The notes under the pieces: model-generated
Told to the model about the DNA's origin: nothing
The model's input: the letters and a program-made list of their open reading frames with translations, nothing else
Database searches by the model: none
Part shown: one piece after another, positions 17,094-28,200 of the stretch
Position numbering within the stretch: position 1 is the first letter of the stretch
How the letters are laid out: the number at the start of each line of letters is the position of its first letter
Assembly: GCA_047972995.1 (NCBI GenBank)
Contig: JBKEBD010000002.1
Coordinates: forward strand, 124,001-188,000
Direction of reading: 5' to 3'
DNA length: 64,000 nt
Source of the DNA: JBKEDC01 sp047972995
GTDB taxonomy: Bacteria > Bacteroidota > Bacteroidia > Bacteroidales > Prolixibacteraceae
Position numbers and translations under genes: made by a program

Positions 17094-20000
17094 CTAGAAA
17101 TTAAGATTGAAACCAAATCTCACGGAACGAGGCAAAACAATCTTGCCATAGTCCACTCCTTGAAGTGCGTCGCTATAAGAATAGCTGAACTCTGGGTCTA
17201 GTCCGAGGTAGTTGGTAAAGGTGAACAAGTTTTCACCTGTCACATAGAACGTACCCGACTTAAAGACTTTAAGGAACTCTCTATTCAAATTGTATGAAAG
17301 GGTGATGTATTTCAATTTCATATAGGAAGCATCTTCAATCCAACGCGATGAAAATACATCATTGCCAACAGGGTCGCCATAAACAGCTCTTGGAATATCT
17401 GTTTCCTGACCATCAAGCTGCCAACGGTTCACCAGTGAAAGCGAACGATTATTCATCGAGCCTGTAGATTCAATATTTCTTCTCACGGCATTATAGGCAT
17501 CGTTTCCTTTTGAATAGGTAAACTCAGCAGCTAAAGTCAAGTTTTTATAACGTAGGCTTGTGAAGAAACCACCGAACAGGTCAGGAAGTGCTGAACCCAA
17601 TAGTTGACGGTCTTTGTCGTTGATGTATCCATCTGCATTCATATCTTCAAAGCGCACATCACCGGCTTGGTATTTCACACCTAAAGAGTTCTTAAGATCC
17701 AATCGGTCGGCTTCTGCTTGGTTTGCAATCACACCAGTGGCTTTCAAGCCATAGAAGCTGTAAGGTGAATAACCTTCTTTATTGATGAGTTGTGCATCAT
17801 CACCGTTGATATCTAAATTAACCACTTCACTGGTATTAGCACCCATCGATGAAATTTTATTATTGAGTGTTGCAATGTTTCCACCCACAACCCACTCGAA
17901 ATCTCTATTGTTTACCAATGCCACAGCCAAAGATGCTTCAATGCCTGAACTGGTGATTTTTCCCGAATTGTTGTAGTAGTTCGACGCCCCAAACACCGAT
18001 TGATTACTTTCAGCAATCAGCACATCGTTTGCCACATCGTTGTAATAGTTCAAACCTAGGGTCACCCGATTATACAGCACACTTGCTTCAACACCCACAT
18101 TGAAGTTCGTAATCTTCTCTGCGTTTACACCTGTGTTTGGAATGTTTGCTCGTGAAATAGCTGATAGATTCAAGAATGGAGCACTCATATAGTAATCTTT
18201 TCCATAGTCAGGTGAAAATCTACTATTTCCGGTCAAACCATACTCTACATTTACATCCAAACGATTCACCAAGCTTGACGCTTGTAGCGCATCTAAGTTT
18301 TTAGCTAAGAAAGTTACCCCAGCCGATGGGTAAAATGAAAATCTATTCGTTTCTTTTCCAATTGAGGAAGAACCGTCGAATGCCATATTCACCGAACCAC
18401 GCAACAAATTATTCCAAGTGTAGTCGCCATGTGCATAAAGGTTCAACCAATTCCAATCGTCGCTATAACCATAGAAATCCACATTGTTGTTGTCTTGCAC
18501 TTTATCGAGTGTTTGGTAGTAATCACTAGCTGTATTATAACCTGCTCCAGCATCATACTCTTTAGTCATTGTCATGGCTTGCACACCTCCATAAGCATTC
18601 ACCTTGTCGCCATTTTCTAGTGTTTTATTAAACAACGCGTTTAGGTTGTAATACATATTTAGCATTTTACCTGAACCTGAGCGAACCGTATTCTCACCTA
18701 TTACAGTGCCATAATTCACATCGGTATTTGGTGTAATTGCTTTGTCGGTTACCCCTGGAATAAAGATTTGTTGTTGGTCGTAGGTATAAAACATCCCTAC
18801 TCGACCTTCCAATTTCCAATCTGAGTTAATTTCGTAGTTCAAACCTAAGCGTGTATTCAAAATGTGCTGACGAGCACGAGTGTTCACCGTGTTTGTAATT
18901 GCCACGGGATTACTCAAATTGTAACGATAGATATCGTAAGTGTCCAATGTTTTACCATCAATATCCATTCCCCAAGGACCTAGCATAGGTTGTTTGTTAA
19001 GCGCTACCAAAAATGGGTTAGCTTGCATATTCATGCCTTGCTCTTGAAGCGATGATTCGGTAAATGCCAATGCTATGTTGGTCAAGAACTCTAATTTACG
19101 TGTGATATTAGTTCTTGCATTGATTTGCGTGTTCACTCGACTTCTTCCGGTGTTGTCCACCACACCCCCCTCATTAGTCAATCCTAAAGAGATGTCATAC
19201 AAGGCAATTGCATCACCCCCTTCAATACGCAGCGAGTTGGTAGTAACAAACGAAGGAGAATAAATTTCATCTTGCCAGTTGGTGTTGTGCTTGTATAGAT
19301 AATCTTGGTTGTAAGTTGCATCTTGAATGAATGGATAAGCCGAAATCAAATCTGCCATATCTTCATAACGTGTCAAACCAATATCGCTCACATAGTCCTT
19401 ATATTGATCGCTATTCATCACAGGGATTTGCTTGCTGTTCCAATTCACCCCAAATTGTGAGCGAAGAGTGAACTTGGTATCAAGCACCTCGCTTCTTTTC
19501 GCCCCGTTGGTTTCAATCAGGATCACCCCATTAGCACCCATCGAACCGTAAATAGTAGCTTCGGCACCGGTTAAAACAGTCACGTTTTTGATGTTGGCTA
19601 CATCAATACCCGCCAATGTTCCTTTAGAATAAGCTGAAATTACTGATGATTCTTCATCGTCTGTGATGTAGGGGACACCATTCACTAAAATCAACGGCTT
19701 GTTTGAGCTCGTTAAAGAGCGAATACCGCGAATGTTTAAATAAGAACCTTCGCCGGGCATACCGCTTTTATTCGTTACGCGCAAACCAGCCACTTCACCT
19801 TGCAAACCATTTTCAAAAAGATGTGTTTGGTCAAGGTCTTTTTGGGCTAAGTTTCTTGCCGATGAAGTTTTCGATTGATTATCCGTATTGCGGAAAGGCA
19901 ACACCACTTCATTGTTATATTTCGGACGATCGGCATTCATCAACACCACACTCAACGAGGCATCGCCATGCGAAACAGTGGTATATTCATAGAAACCTTC

Positions 20001-20228
20001 TGCTGAAATGCTGATTTCAGCATTTGATGCTTTGGTTTTAATCTCAAACGTACCATCGGCACCCGAGATGACCATTCCATTTGCACCAGTGGCAGACACT
20101 ACGGCTCCGCTCACGGGTTCATTGTTTGGAGATAATATTTTTCCTTTAATGGTGGATTGCGCCGAAACACTACCAACAAAGGCAAAGAATATTAAAACCA
20201 GTCCTATTATTTTATTTCTCATATTCAT
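17094..20228 (-). CDS. SusC/RagA-family TonB-dependent transporter (pair 1)
   Basis: This 1044-residue outer-membrane porin should import oligosaccharides using TonB energy. It has a signal peptide (to SVSAQ), an N-terminal carboxypeptidase-regulatory-like beta domain (IKGKILSPNNEPVSGAVVSA), and a plug domain (about 115-245) with SusC phrases LNIRGIRSLTSSNKPLILVNGVP and TVLTGAEATIYGSMGANGVILI. A 22-strand-type barrel follows to the C-terminal RSVRFGFNLNF with terminal Phe. An ATG two codons downstream (MRNKII) is an equally good start. It is followed by its SusD partner and preceded by a FAS1 lipoprotein gene 12 bp upstream. The specific ligand cannot be read from the sequence. Confidence 0.95.
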   Translation of the reverse strand: MNMRNKIIGLVLIFFAFVGSVSAQSTIKGKILSPNNEPVSGAVVSATGANGMVISGADGTFEIKTKASNAEISISAEGFYEYTTVSHGDASLSVVLMNADRPKYNNEVVLPFRNTDNQSKTSSARNLAQKDLDQTHLFENGLQGEVAGLRVTNKSGMPGEGSYLNIRGIRSLTSSNKPLILVNGVPYITDDEESSVISAYSKGTLAGIDVANIKNVTVLTGAEATIYGSMGANGVILIETNGAKRSEVLDTKFTLRSQFGVNWNSKQIPVMNSDQYKDYVSDIGLTRYEDMADLISAYPFIQDATYNQDYLYKHNTNWQDEIYSPSFVTTNSLRIEGGDAIALYDISLGLTNEGGVVDNTGRSRVNTQINARTNITRKLEFLTNIALAFTESSLQEQGMNMQANPFLVALNKQPMLGPWGMDIDGKTLDTYDIYRYNLSNPVAITNTVNTRARQHILNTRLGLNYEINSDWKLEGRVGMFYTYDQQQIFIPGVTDKAITPNTDVNYGTVIGENTVRSGSGKMLNMYYNLNALFNKTLENGDKVNAYGGVQAMTMTKEYDAGAGYNTASDYYQTLDKVQDNNNVDFYGYSDDWNWLNLYAHGDYTWNNLLRGSVNMAFDGSSSIGKETNRFSFYPSAGVTFLAKNLDALQASSLVNRLDVNVEYGLTGNSRFSPDYGKDYYMSAPFLNLSAISRANIPNTGVNAEKITNFNVGVEASVLYNRVTLGLNYYNDVANDVLIAESNQSVFGASNYYNNSGKITSSGIEASLAVALVNNRDFEWVVGGNIATLNNKISSMGANTSEVVNLDINGDDAQLINKEGYSPYSFYGLKATGVIANQAEADRLDLKNSLGVKYQAGDVRFEDMNADGYINDKDRQLLGSALPDLFGGFFTSLRYKNLTLAAEFTYSKGNDAYNAVRRNIESTGSMNNRSLSLVNRWQLDGQETDIPRAVYGDPVGNDVFSSRWIEDASYMKLKYITLSYNLNREFLKVFKSGTFYVTGENLFTFTNYLGLDPEFSYSYSDALQGVDYGKIVLPRSVRFGFNLNF

Positions 20229-20240
20229 TAATCTTTTTCA

Positions 20241-21977
20241 TTAATAGTTGTTTTCTGTAGGTCGCAAACACCAGTGGTATGGGGTTACCCAAGAATTATA
20301 AAATCCTGAATCTTTGCTGATCATCGTAATTGTAACCTCCTGTAGTCCTTCACCTTCAATCGTAATTACACCAGCTGAATATCCATCTTTATCATAATTT
20401 GATGCTTTACCTCCTGATGCTGAGTAATAATCTGCAGGATCGAAATATTCTGGAAATCCACCAGATCCATAGCGGTCATAATTCGTACTAGTATTCAATT
20501 TATCACCCGTACCTACAAGCTCACCATTGTAGTAGAATCCCACGGTGTATTTATTACTCGTGCCATAGAAACCATATGACAACGTATACTCACCTGGAGG
20601 AACTAGAACCTTTTGCACATTACCTTCGACATCTAAACCAATACAGGTGAAAGTAAACTCGCAAGGATACGATTCCTCTAAAGAGGGTGATGCTTCATTA
20701 GCCTCAGCAGTAGTGTACAATCTCATATAATCATAGGATATTACAGGTGCATATTCTCCCCATCCGCCAAAAGTTGAACCTGCACGGACTAATGTTTTTT
20801 CAAAACCTTTGTAAGAAAAATATTTTGCTTTTTCTTCATCTGTACAATTCCTCCACACATAGAAACGCTCTTTGAAACGCCACACCAACACGTTGTTTGG
20901 CACCTTCAACTTAGTTACAAAATATCCCATACCATTGCTGAACTCAATCGGGTTGCTCGTGTCAACCAATTGCACTGAAGGACGCCATTGTTTGCCATCT
21001 ACTGCTGAAGTATATCCTTGGCGATAACCAGCCACAGAATAAATATCTTCCTTATTATTGGCTGCCAATGTACCCGGCTCTAGTTGTTGGTCGAAAAACA
21101 AGGAGCTAATCAACCACTCATTCACTTTCAATGTGTCTTTGCTATGAGGAGTGCGACGCAATGCCGATTTAATATTGTCGTAAGCATCATCAATGGCTTT
21201 TTGCAGCACCGTGTTGTTTGGAATCAACATGGTTGAATTGACATTCTCCATACGCATGGTCCAGCGGAATGACGTCTCTGCTGAACTTGAATAACGGTCG
21301 AGCAACGTGTTTTTCGCCACAAACACCGTATCGTAAATGGTATTACCCGTGTTGTCGATTCCTATTGGTGTACTTGCATCGTAATCAGGTACACGCTCTT
21401 CATAAGCTTTCACCATTGATTTAAACAAGGAATAATCATCGTCCAAGTTTTCGAAGTATTCATAAAGCGAACGAGGTGAATTGATAGCTGAATCTAAAAT
21501 ATAGACCACCCCATCATTCAGTTTCACAATTTTGCTCACCGCTGAACGATAAAATAACACCTCGTTTTCTTCATTCACTCCCACGGTGATGTACTTTCCA
21601 GTACCCACTTGCACCACTTGTCCTGCATAAAGCTTTGATGGCACTAATTCCATTTTCACTAAACAAGTATTCACAAAATAACTCGTATCGCTAATGGCAG
21701 TTGTTGCCATCACCTCATTGGGGTAGGCAAATAAAGTGTAAGATTGCTTATGGTTGGCAATCGTATCAATTACGCCATAATCAGAAATCAATTCTTGAAA
21801 AGAACTGAGTTCTCTATCCGCCTCCAAATAAGTCAAGATATCTTGATCGTAAACCTTTATTGTCTCGCTGTTCACAATAGGTTCTTTCTCGCTGTAATGC
21901 TCATCCCACAAGTCGTTATTACACGCTGTAAACACGGCGGCTAAGCACAACACTAAATATATGTATCTGTTTTTCAT
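20241..21977 (-). CDS. FAS1 (fasciclin)-domain surface lipoprotein
   Basis: A lipobox signal peptide (MKNRYIYLVLCLAAVFTAC) precedes FAS1-like modules, recognised by the H1-type strands QSYTLFAYPNEVM (near 77) and NSTMLIPNNTVLQKAIDDAY (near 250). A C-terminal beta-sandwich region (about 400-578) carries LVPPGEYTLSYGFYGTSNKYTVGFYYNGE. FAS1 domains are adhesion or glycan-contact modules. In this position (between SusCD pairs) the protein most likely acts as a SusE/F-like accessory glycan-binding lipoprotein. It is 18 bp downstream of a second FAS1 gene of almost equal length and similar plan, so the pair looks like a tandem duplication that has diverged. The binding role is an inference. Confidence 0.85.
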   Translation of the reverse strand: MKNRYIYLVLCLAAVFTACNNDLWDEHYSEKEPIVNSETIKVYDQDILTYLEADRELSSFQELISDYGVIDTIANHKQSYTLFAYPNEVMATTAISDTSYFVNTCLVKMELVPSKLYAGQVVQVGTGKYITVGVNEENEVLFYRSAVSKIVKLNDGVVYILDSAINSPRSLYEYFENLDDDYSLFKSMVKAYEERVPDYDASTPIGIDNTGNTIYDTVFVAKNTLLDRYSSSAETSFRWTMRMENVNSTMLIPNNTVLQKAIDDAYDNIKSALRRTPHSKDTLKVNEWLISSLFFDQQLEPGTLAANNKEDIYSVAGYRQGYTSAVDGKQWRPSVQLVDTSNPIEFSNGMGYFVTKLKVPNNVLVWRFKERFYVWRNCTDEEKAKYFSYKGFEKTLVRAGSTFGGWGEYAPVISYDYMRLYTTAEANEASPSLEESYPCEFTFTCIGLDVEGNVQKVLVPPGEYTLSYGFYGTSNKYTVGFYYNGELVGTGDKLNTSTNYDRYGSGGFPEYFDPADYYSASGGKASNYDKDGYSAGVITIEGEGLQEVTITMISKDSGFYNSWVTPYHWCLRPTENNY

Positions 21978-21995
21978 ATCTGTTGTAATTTATTT

Positions 21996-23744
21996 CTAAA
22001 GTGGCGTAAATACAATGCGATCAAGCAATAAATAGTAGCTGCTCGATGTAGAAGCACGAGGATCGAGCAATACAACTTGCATTTCTTGTGCCCCTGTGGT
22101 TGAAACCTGAAGCGATGAAGCAATGGTCATGTTGCGAATTGCATTCCCTCCTGTTGAATAAGCATAAGTTGCGCCATTGTATAGCAACGGATAAACCGTT
22201 GTTTCTCCACCGAAAGTGAATTTAGTCAAACTACCACCTTCCGCCAAATCTTCGAGGTCTGAATTGTAGCCATAGTAGATGTCCACTTTGTATTCACCTG
22301 CCACAAGCACTGGTGTTTTAAGTGTCACACTACCATTAGCACCCAAGTTAAGCAACAAGAAGTCGTGGTTGTTTGCACCCGCTGTTGTTGATGCTGATTG
22401 TCCTTCTGGAGAGCGATAAGGATACGAATAGTTATCATCTACCCCATATCCGCCAGGGTCACTAGCTAAATAATAGCCAATGCTTGGATAAGTAAAGTTT
22501 GCTCTTGACTTTGCTGTCCAAGTGGCTGAAGTAATCTTATTCTTGTTGTAAGTTGCGGTGTAGCTTTTGGTTTGCAACGATTGGTAGATATTCCCCATAT
22601 TGCTTGAAGCACCCAAAGTGTTCACCATAGAAGCTACATCATCGAAGTCAGTCAAATCCCAAAGCACGGTCAGTGCTTCTGGTTCTGCCACAGGCATCAT
22701 GTCGTTCACTTCATGAAGCACACCATTCTTTGCCACCATGTCGGTTTTTCCTTCCACGAATTGAATACCAATCGAGTCTGTTGAATTGTAGTTGATCCAT
22801 TGGTTTCCTTCTTTATCAATTGAAGTGGCAATCACGCGGTCTGCCAAATTTGAGAAGATCGTAGCCGAGTCCTCTTCCGGGAAGGTATAAAGATCTTCAA
22901 TATATCTTGCTGAACTCATCAAGTGATAAGCCACATATTGATTCAACAAGTTGTCTGCCTCAGTGTAGTCGGTGTCTTTTGCTTCAAGAAGCGAAGCTAA
23001 TTGTGCAATCGTGCTCACGCCAACTTCTGCAAACACTTCATTTGTAACCACCATGGCAGTATAGTTCTTATAGGTTGCCACAATACCCACTCCCGGCGTG
23101 TTCACACTATCAATCACCACATTCAAGGTTTCTGCCCATCCAGTCTTTTCCACGGCTTCGGTGAAAAGCGAATAATCTGCATTCTCTTTCAATCGGTCGT
23201 AAACGGTTTCCACCAAAGGAGTAAGCACACTTCCAATCGGATAAAGAACACCATTGGTCACCGTGATTCCCTCTTCTAAAATGGCAGCTTCGCCATTGAT
23301 ATAGATGTTAGCTCCAAAATCGTTGTTGCTTTGTGCGAAAGAAATATCCCAATAGTCATTCGACAAAGTAGGGGTGGTTAACCTTCCATCGGAGGTGAGT
23401 TCTTTGGGCTGCACAGCTCCATTGAGCATGTGAAACTTCACCAATGTTTTCGCATACGATAGCGGTAAATCTCTCACCGTAGCCACACCATAGTCTGCCA
23501 AAAATACGCTCATCGCATCATCAGTAGGCACGGCAAAGGTGTAGGATTTGCTCGATTGATTGGCAGCATTATACAGATTAGTATAATTGAGCAAGTCAAT
23601 CCATTCCGAGAAGATACTATCTCTCGTTGATAAATACGTAGCTGCTGGCTTCACATCGAAAGGCGTGAACACCGTGTCTTCATAAGGGTCTTGACAACTG
23701 AAAACAGCTAAGGCTGCCATTAATATTAAAATATATTTTTTCAT
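21996..23744 (-). CDS. FAS1 (fasciclin)-domain surface lipoprotein
   Basis: The 582-residue product has a lipobox leader (MKKYILILMAALAVFSC). Two FAS1 modules follow (KSYTFAVPTDDAMSVFLADYG near 65; YTAMVVTNEVFAEVGVSTIAQL near 230, ending GVLHEVNDMM). The C-terminal domain, about 390-582, ends LLLDRIVFTPL and resembles a carbohydrate-binding beta-sandwich (VLVAGEYKVDIYYGYN). It lies between the SusD of pair 2 (13-bp gap) and the other FAS1 lipoprotein (18-bp gap), so all are surely cotranscribed. Its place directly after SusD is where SusE/SusF-type proteins sit in glycan-use operons, so I infer a surface glycan-capture role. FAS1 assignment is from motif recognition. Confidence 0.85.
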   Translation of the reverse strand: MKKYILILMAALAVFSCQDPYEDTVFTPFDVKPAATYLSTRDSIFSEWIDLLNYTNLYNAANQSSKSYTFAVPTDDAMSVFLADYGVATVRDLPLSYAKTLVKFHMLNGAVQPKELTSDGRLTTPTLSNDYWDISFAQSNNDFGANIYINGEAAILEEGITVTNGVLYPIGSVLTPLVETVYDRLKENADYSLFTEAVEKTGWAETLNVVIDSVNTPGVGIVATYKNYTAMVVTNEVFAEVGVSTIAQLASLLEAKDTDYTEADNLLNQYVAYHLMSSARYIEDLYTFPEEDSATIFSNLADRVIATSIDKEGNQWINYNSTDSIGIQFVEGKTDMVAKNGVLHEVNDMMPVAEPEALTVLWDLTDFDDVASMVNTLGASSNMGNIYQSLQTKSYTATYNKNKITSATWTAKSRANFTYPSIGYYLASDPGGYGVDDNYSYPYRSPEGQSASTTAGANNHDFLLLNLGANGSVTLKTPVLVAGEYKVDIYYGYNSDLEDLAEGGSLTKFTFGGETTVYPLLYNGATYAYSTGGNAIRNMTIASSLQVSTTGAQEMQVVLLDPRASTSSSYYLLLDRIVFTPL

Positions 23745-23757
23745 TTTTCCTCCCTTT

Positions 23758-25269
23758 CTAGTTAATTACATCATAATATGGATTTTGCTCCAATAGGTCG
23801 TTATTGTCAATCTCGGTTTGCGAAATTGGCAAGAATAGCGCATGATCATCGCTCAACACTGTGCGAATCCAAGATTCTTTAGCCGTACTGTTGTTGGCAA
23901 TAACCTCTGAAATCAATTTGTTGCGATATTGATAATCATTGCGCATGCCCACGCGAAGCAAGTCATACCAGCGCTTTCCTTCGGCTGCAAATTCTATTTT
24001 TCTTTCATAAAGTATGCAATCAAGCATCTCACTCTCTTGTTGAGTAGTGTATTCTAATTCTTCCAGATTTGCACGAACACGGATTTTATTAATCAATGCC
24101 ATCGCATCTTCATAATTGCCTTGCATCACCAAAGCTTCGGCTTTCATCAGTAGCACCTCTGCCATGCGATAGATGATGTAGTTACAATCGCGATAAGGGC
24201 GAGCTGTTGTTCCTGCTCTTTCTTCGTTCATCGCATATTTCCACACGGTACCTGTGGTTGAACTAGCATACTCCTCATCGCCCAAAGTGGTGTTCCATGC
24301 ACCATACATTGATCGAATAGATGTAGTGGGACCTCCTGCCTCCATTGTTTCTAAAATCATGTCGCTATTCATTTCAGTCGTAAAGAAATAAGAACCTGAA
24401 AGACCGAACAAAGAGCCTAGTGGGTTTAATTGCGAGGTGTTGTAGTTAATCTCGAAAATAGAACCAGTGCTATTTCCGGGGTTGAAAATCTCCCCCCAAC
24501 GCGAAGCATCCTCCACAAATACGGGACGGAAAGCTGATGTGGCATTAATGATTTCATCGCAAGCATCAATAGTGCCTTCGTAATTTTCATCCCACAAATA
24601 AACATCAGCAAGCAAAGCCAATAAAGCCCACTTAGTCACACGCCCTTTTGTTCTCCATTCATCACCATCATATTTTTCTTTGGCAGAGCCTGTGTTGAGT
24701 GCTGTTTTAAGATCGAGGATGATTTGTTCTTTAATCTCGTTGCGTGATGCTGCTGGCTGCTTAAAGCTAATTATGTCACTCTCATACGGAATAGTGATGA
24801 GCGGTGCCTTTTCCCAGTTTCTATAGATGGTAAAATAGCTGTAAGCACGCAAGAAATACATCTCGGTGAGATAGGCATTTTTTGCACCCTCTGTTAGCGT
24901 TTCATCGTTAGCCAACACTTTATCGGCATTAGCAATGACGGTGTTTGCTAGGTTAATGATGGTGTAAATTGAGTTCCAAGAACACAATTTTGTATCGCTC
25001 GCTTTCAATTGGAAAGATTGAAATGCACGATAAGTAGAGTTGGTGGTATAAATATCACTACCTCTCAATTCGCCCCATCGCATGAGCTCTTCCACAGCAT
25101 CCCTAGTATATACATAGCCCGAAGCAACCGTAGCTTCCAATTCTTCTTTGGTTTGCCAGTAGCTATCGCTTGGTTGCGCATTCTCGGGGAGTACTTCCAA
25201 CCAATTGCTACAAGCGGAGAACTGCATGGCAAAAGCCAATATCAATATCAAATTTATTATCTTTTTCAT
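23758..25269 (-). CDS. SusD/RagB-family nutrient-binding lipoprotein (pair 2)
   Basis: The 503-residue protein has a lipoprotein leader (MKKIINLILILAFAMQFSAC), the early SusD signature NWLEVLPENAQPSDSYWQTKEEL, and the TPR-like AYLTEMYFLRAYSYFTIYRNW. The conserved C-terminal block MALINKIRVRANL...CILYERKIEFAAEGKRWYDLLR is present, which is the canonical SusD end. It follows its SusC partner by 17 bp. The second SusD in the locus (15242-17014) is much more diverged from the SusD consensus than this one, so the two pairs probably bind different ligands or chain lengths. Glycan specificity is not visible in the sequence. Confidence 0.95.
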   Translation of the reverse strand: MKKIINLILILAFAMQFSACSNWLEVLPENAQPSDSYWQTKEELEATVASGYVYTRDAVEELMRWGELRGSDIYTTNSTYRAFQSFQLKASDTKLCSWNSIYTIINLANTVIANADKVLANDETLTEGAKNAYLTEMYFLRAYSYFTIYRNWEKAPLITIPYESDIISFKQPAASRNEIKEQIILDLKTALNTGSAKEKYDGDEWRTKGRVTKWALLALLADVYLWDENYEGTIDACDEIINATSAFRPVFVEDASRWGEIFNPGNSTGSIFEINYNTSQLNPLGSLFGLSGSYFFTTEMNSDMILETMEAGGPTTSIRSMYGAWNTTLGDEEYASSTTGTVWKYAMNEERAGTTARPYRDCNYIIYRMAEVLLMKAEALVMQGNYEDAMALINKIRVRANLEELEYTTQQESEMLDCILYERKIEFAAEGKRWYDLLRVGMRNDYQYRNKLISEVIANNSTAKESWIRTVLSDDHALFLPISQTEIDNNDLLEQNPYYDVIN

Positions 25270-25286
25270 TATTCGTTCCTCCTCTT

Positions 25287-28200
25287 TTAGAATTGTAAGT
25301 TAATACCAATAGCAAAACGTTTTGATATTGGAGTTCCCGATTCGTCATAAACCAACGCATTGGTTGCCGATGGCATTTTAACCTCTGGATCTTGCCCCTT
25401 ATATTTTGTCCAAGTGATCAAATCATAGCCTGTAACAAACACACTCATATTTTTCAAACCTAGTTTGTTCACCAGTGATTTAGGCATATTGTAGTTCATG
25501 GTCAACGTTTTCAAACGAACAAATGACGCATCGTTCACAAAGCGGTCTGAACCAAGGTAGTTATAGCCATAGTTATACAATGCTCTTGGAATATCAGTAT
25601 CATCTCCTTCGTTTCTCCAACGGCGCAAAGTGGCTGTCGATTGGTTATCTCTACCATACATCGCTTCAGCATTCATTTGCGCTTTGTTGATTACTTTCTG
25701 ACCTAAACGACCTTGGAAGAAAGCTCTCAGGCTAATTGCTTTGTAAGTTACGCCGAAACCACCACCAAAGATGATGTTTGGCATCGAGTTACCCACATAC
25801 ACAATGTCGTATTCATTAATCACCCCATCGTGGTTGATGTCTTTGTATTTGGCATCACCAGCAAAAGTGCGCACTTCGCCGTTTTTCATCACAATAGGCA
25901 GGTCGTCCATGTCATTCATCACATTGCCTTGAGCATCGCGAGCATAAGTTTCTTCAAGGTTTTGATAGACCCCTTCATATTGGTAGCCAAAAAATGATCC
26001 CACAGGAACACCCTCTTCCAAGCGTTGTGCATAATTACCATTGTTGAAAGTGTAGCTTTCTTGAGTCAGGTTTGAAGGCAGTTCAACAATCTCATTCACG
26101 TTGCGGCTCACGTTGGCATTCACCGAAACTTGCCACTTTTTAGTTTGATAGATTTTATAGTCAATACGTGCTTCAACACCACTGTTTCTGATGGAACCCG
26201 AGTTAATAAAGGCTAGCACTGACGAACCTGTTGAACCTGGAATCGAAACATTCTTTTGAAGCAAATCATCCGTAAATTTATTATACCAGTCGAACGTGAA
26301 GTTCAAACGATTGTTTAGCATGAAGATGTCAGTACCGATATTGATCTCTCGCGATCTTTCCCATTTCAGGTTGTTCAACTGAATGGTGGTTGGTGCAATA
26401 CCCGACATATCCATATAGTCGCCCACAGCTGTATATGAACCTAAGTAAGGTGCTGTTCCACTTGGGGCACTTCCGGAAGTACCATATCCAGCTCTAATTT
26501 TCAACTGATCGATCCATTTCACATCATACATGAACCCTTCTTCTTGCACTTGCCATGCCAAACCAATCGCAGGGAAGAAACCAAAGCGTTCGTTCTTACC
26601 CATGTTGGAGCGACCTTCCAAGTTCCCAGTTATATTCACCATGTATCGGTCGTGAAGGGTGTAGTGGGCACTGAAAAGCGATGAAGTGCTACGAGATTCT
26701 GAAACCCCAGAACCTTTTCCCACAACCACACCACTTGTTGAAGGGTCATTCAAACCGCCCGATGCAGTTCCTGAAACCACACCATAGTGTTTGGAACCTT
26801 GGCTTTGCGATGTTCTGAAGATGGCTGTTGCCACCAAATTGTGCGCGTTGTTCCAATTGTTGCGGTAAAGCAGTTTATTCTCAGTTTGAATAGCTATCGC
26901 GTCCGACAGGTTGTTTTCACTTCGGTTGTTGTAGGCTGAAGTTGCTACCACTCCTGTAGCTACTTTCGGAATAAAAGATCTGTTTTCAGTACTTGTTAAA
27001 CGAAAGGCCACATAACCTTCATAAGATAGTTTATCATTGAAAAGATAGCGCATACGGAAGTTGGTGCGTGTTTCCATGATGTCTGTTAGGGCATAGCCCT
27101 CTTTTGCCATCGCAATAGGGTTGAAATTTGAATAGTTCGAGTATTTGCTTCCTGAGAAAGCACCTTGGAACTCATCAGAACTTTGGCGCGAGAAATACAC
27201 ATCGCTCATTTCGCCTGTTTCATCGTCAATCCAGTAAGGCGATTTGTTTGGCATTTTTCGGGTAGCCTCTCCGCGGACATTGGCTACGTTGCTGTTTTTC
27301 TCTGTTTTTGAAAGAGCAAATTCAGCTGTTACTCGCAATTTATCCGAAAAATTATAATTTACATTCAAACTTGAAGTCAAACGCTTCAAATCATTTCCAA
27401 TAGTCGTACCTTGGTCATTCAAATATCCCATCGAAAAACGATAGTTAGCACGCTCACCACCACCTGTCATCGCAAAGTTATTATCTGAAGTCAGTGATTG
27501 TCTTACCATATAATCTAACCAATCTACATCTTGATTGTATTCATCGAAATATTGCCAGCTTGGCATATAGTTAATTTCAGGCGTGGCATAAAGCAACTCC
27601 AAATAATCAACCGAGTTGTTCACCCCTTGCGCTTTGGCCGTATTCCAAATCGCATCCTGCATCAACGATACATATTGTGTTCCATTCAACATGGGCATTG
27701 GTTCTGGTTCGAAACGCGTACTCCATTTTGAAGAGAAATTGAAGCGCGTTTTACCGCTCGTTCCTTTTTTAGTAGTAATCATCAATACGCCATTACCCCC
27801 TTGCGTACCCCAAATAGCAGTTGCAGCTGCATCTTTTAATACTTCAATCGATTCAATATCGGTTGGGGCAATATTTACTAACTGACCGAAATCCTCAGCA
27901 TCGGCAGAAGCGAAGTCGAAATCATCCGACACATCGGTGTTGTAAGGAATACCGTCGATAACAATCAGTGGGTCGGCACTACCGCTCAACGTACTCGTAC
28001 CACGAATACGGATAGAAGAACGAGCACCAGGGTCACCACCACCAGCTACGATATCTACACCACCTAGTTGGCCTTGCAGTGCTTCTTCAATGGTACCCAC
28101 GGGAGAGTTTGCCACCAAGGCATCCATATCTACACGTTGTGTTGCGGTTGTTTTTTGGCGGTCGGTCAAACCTGTCACTCGGTCAACTTGTTGGGCTTCC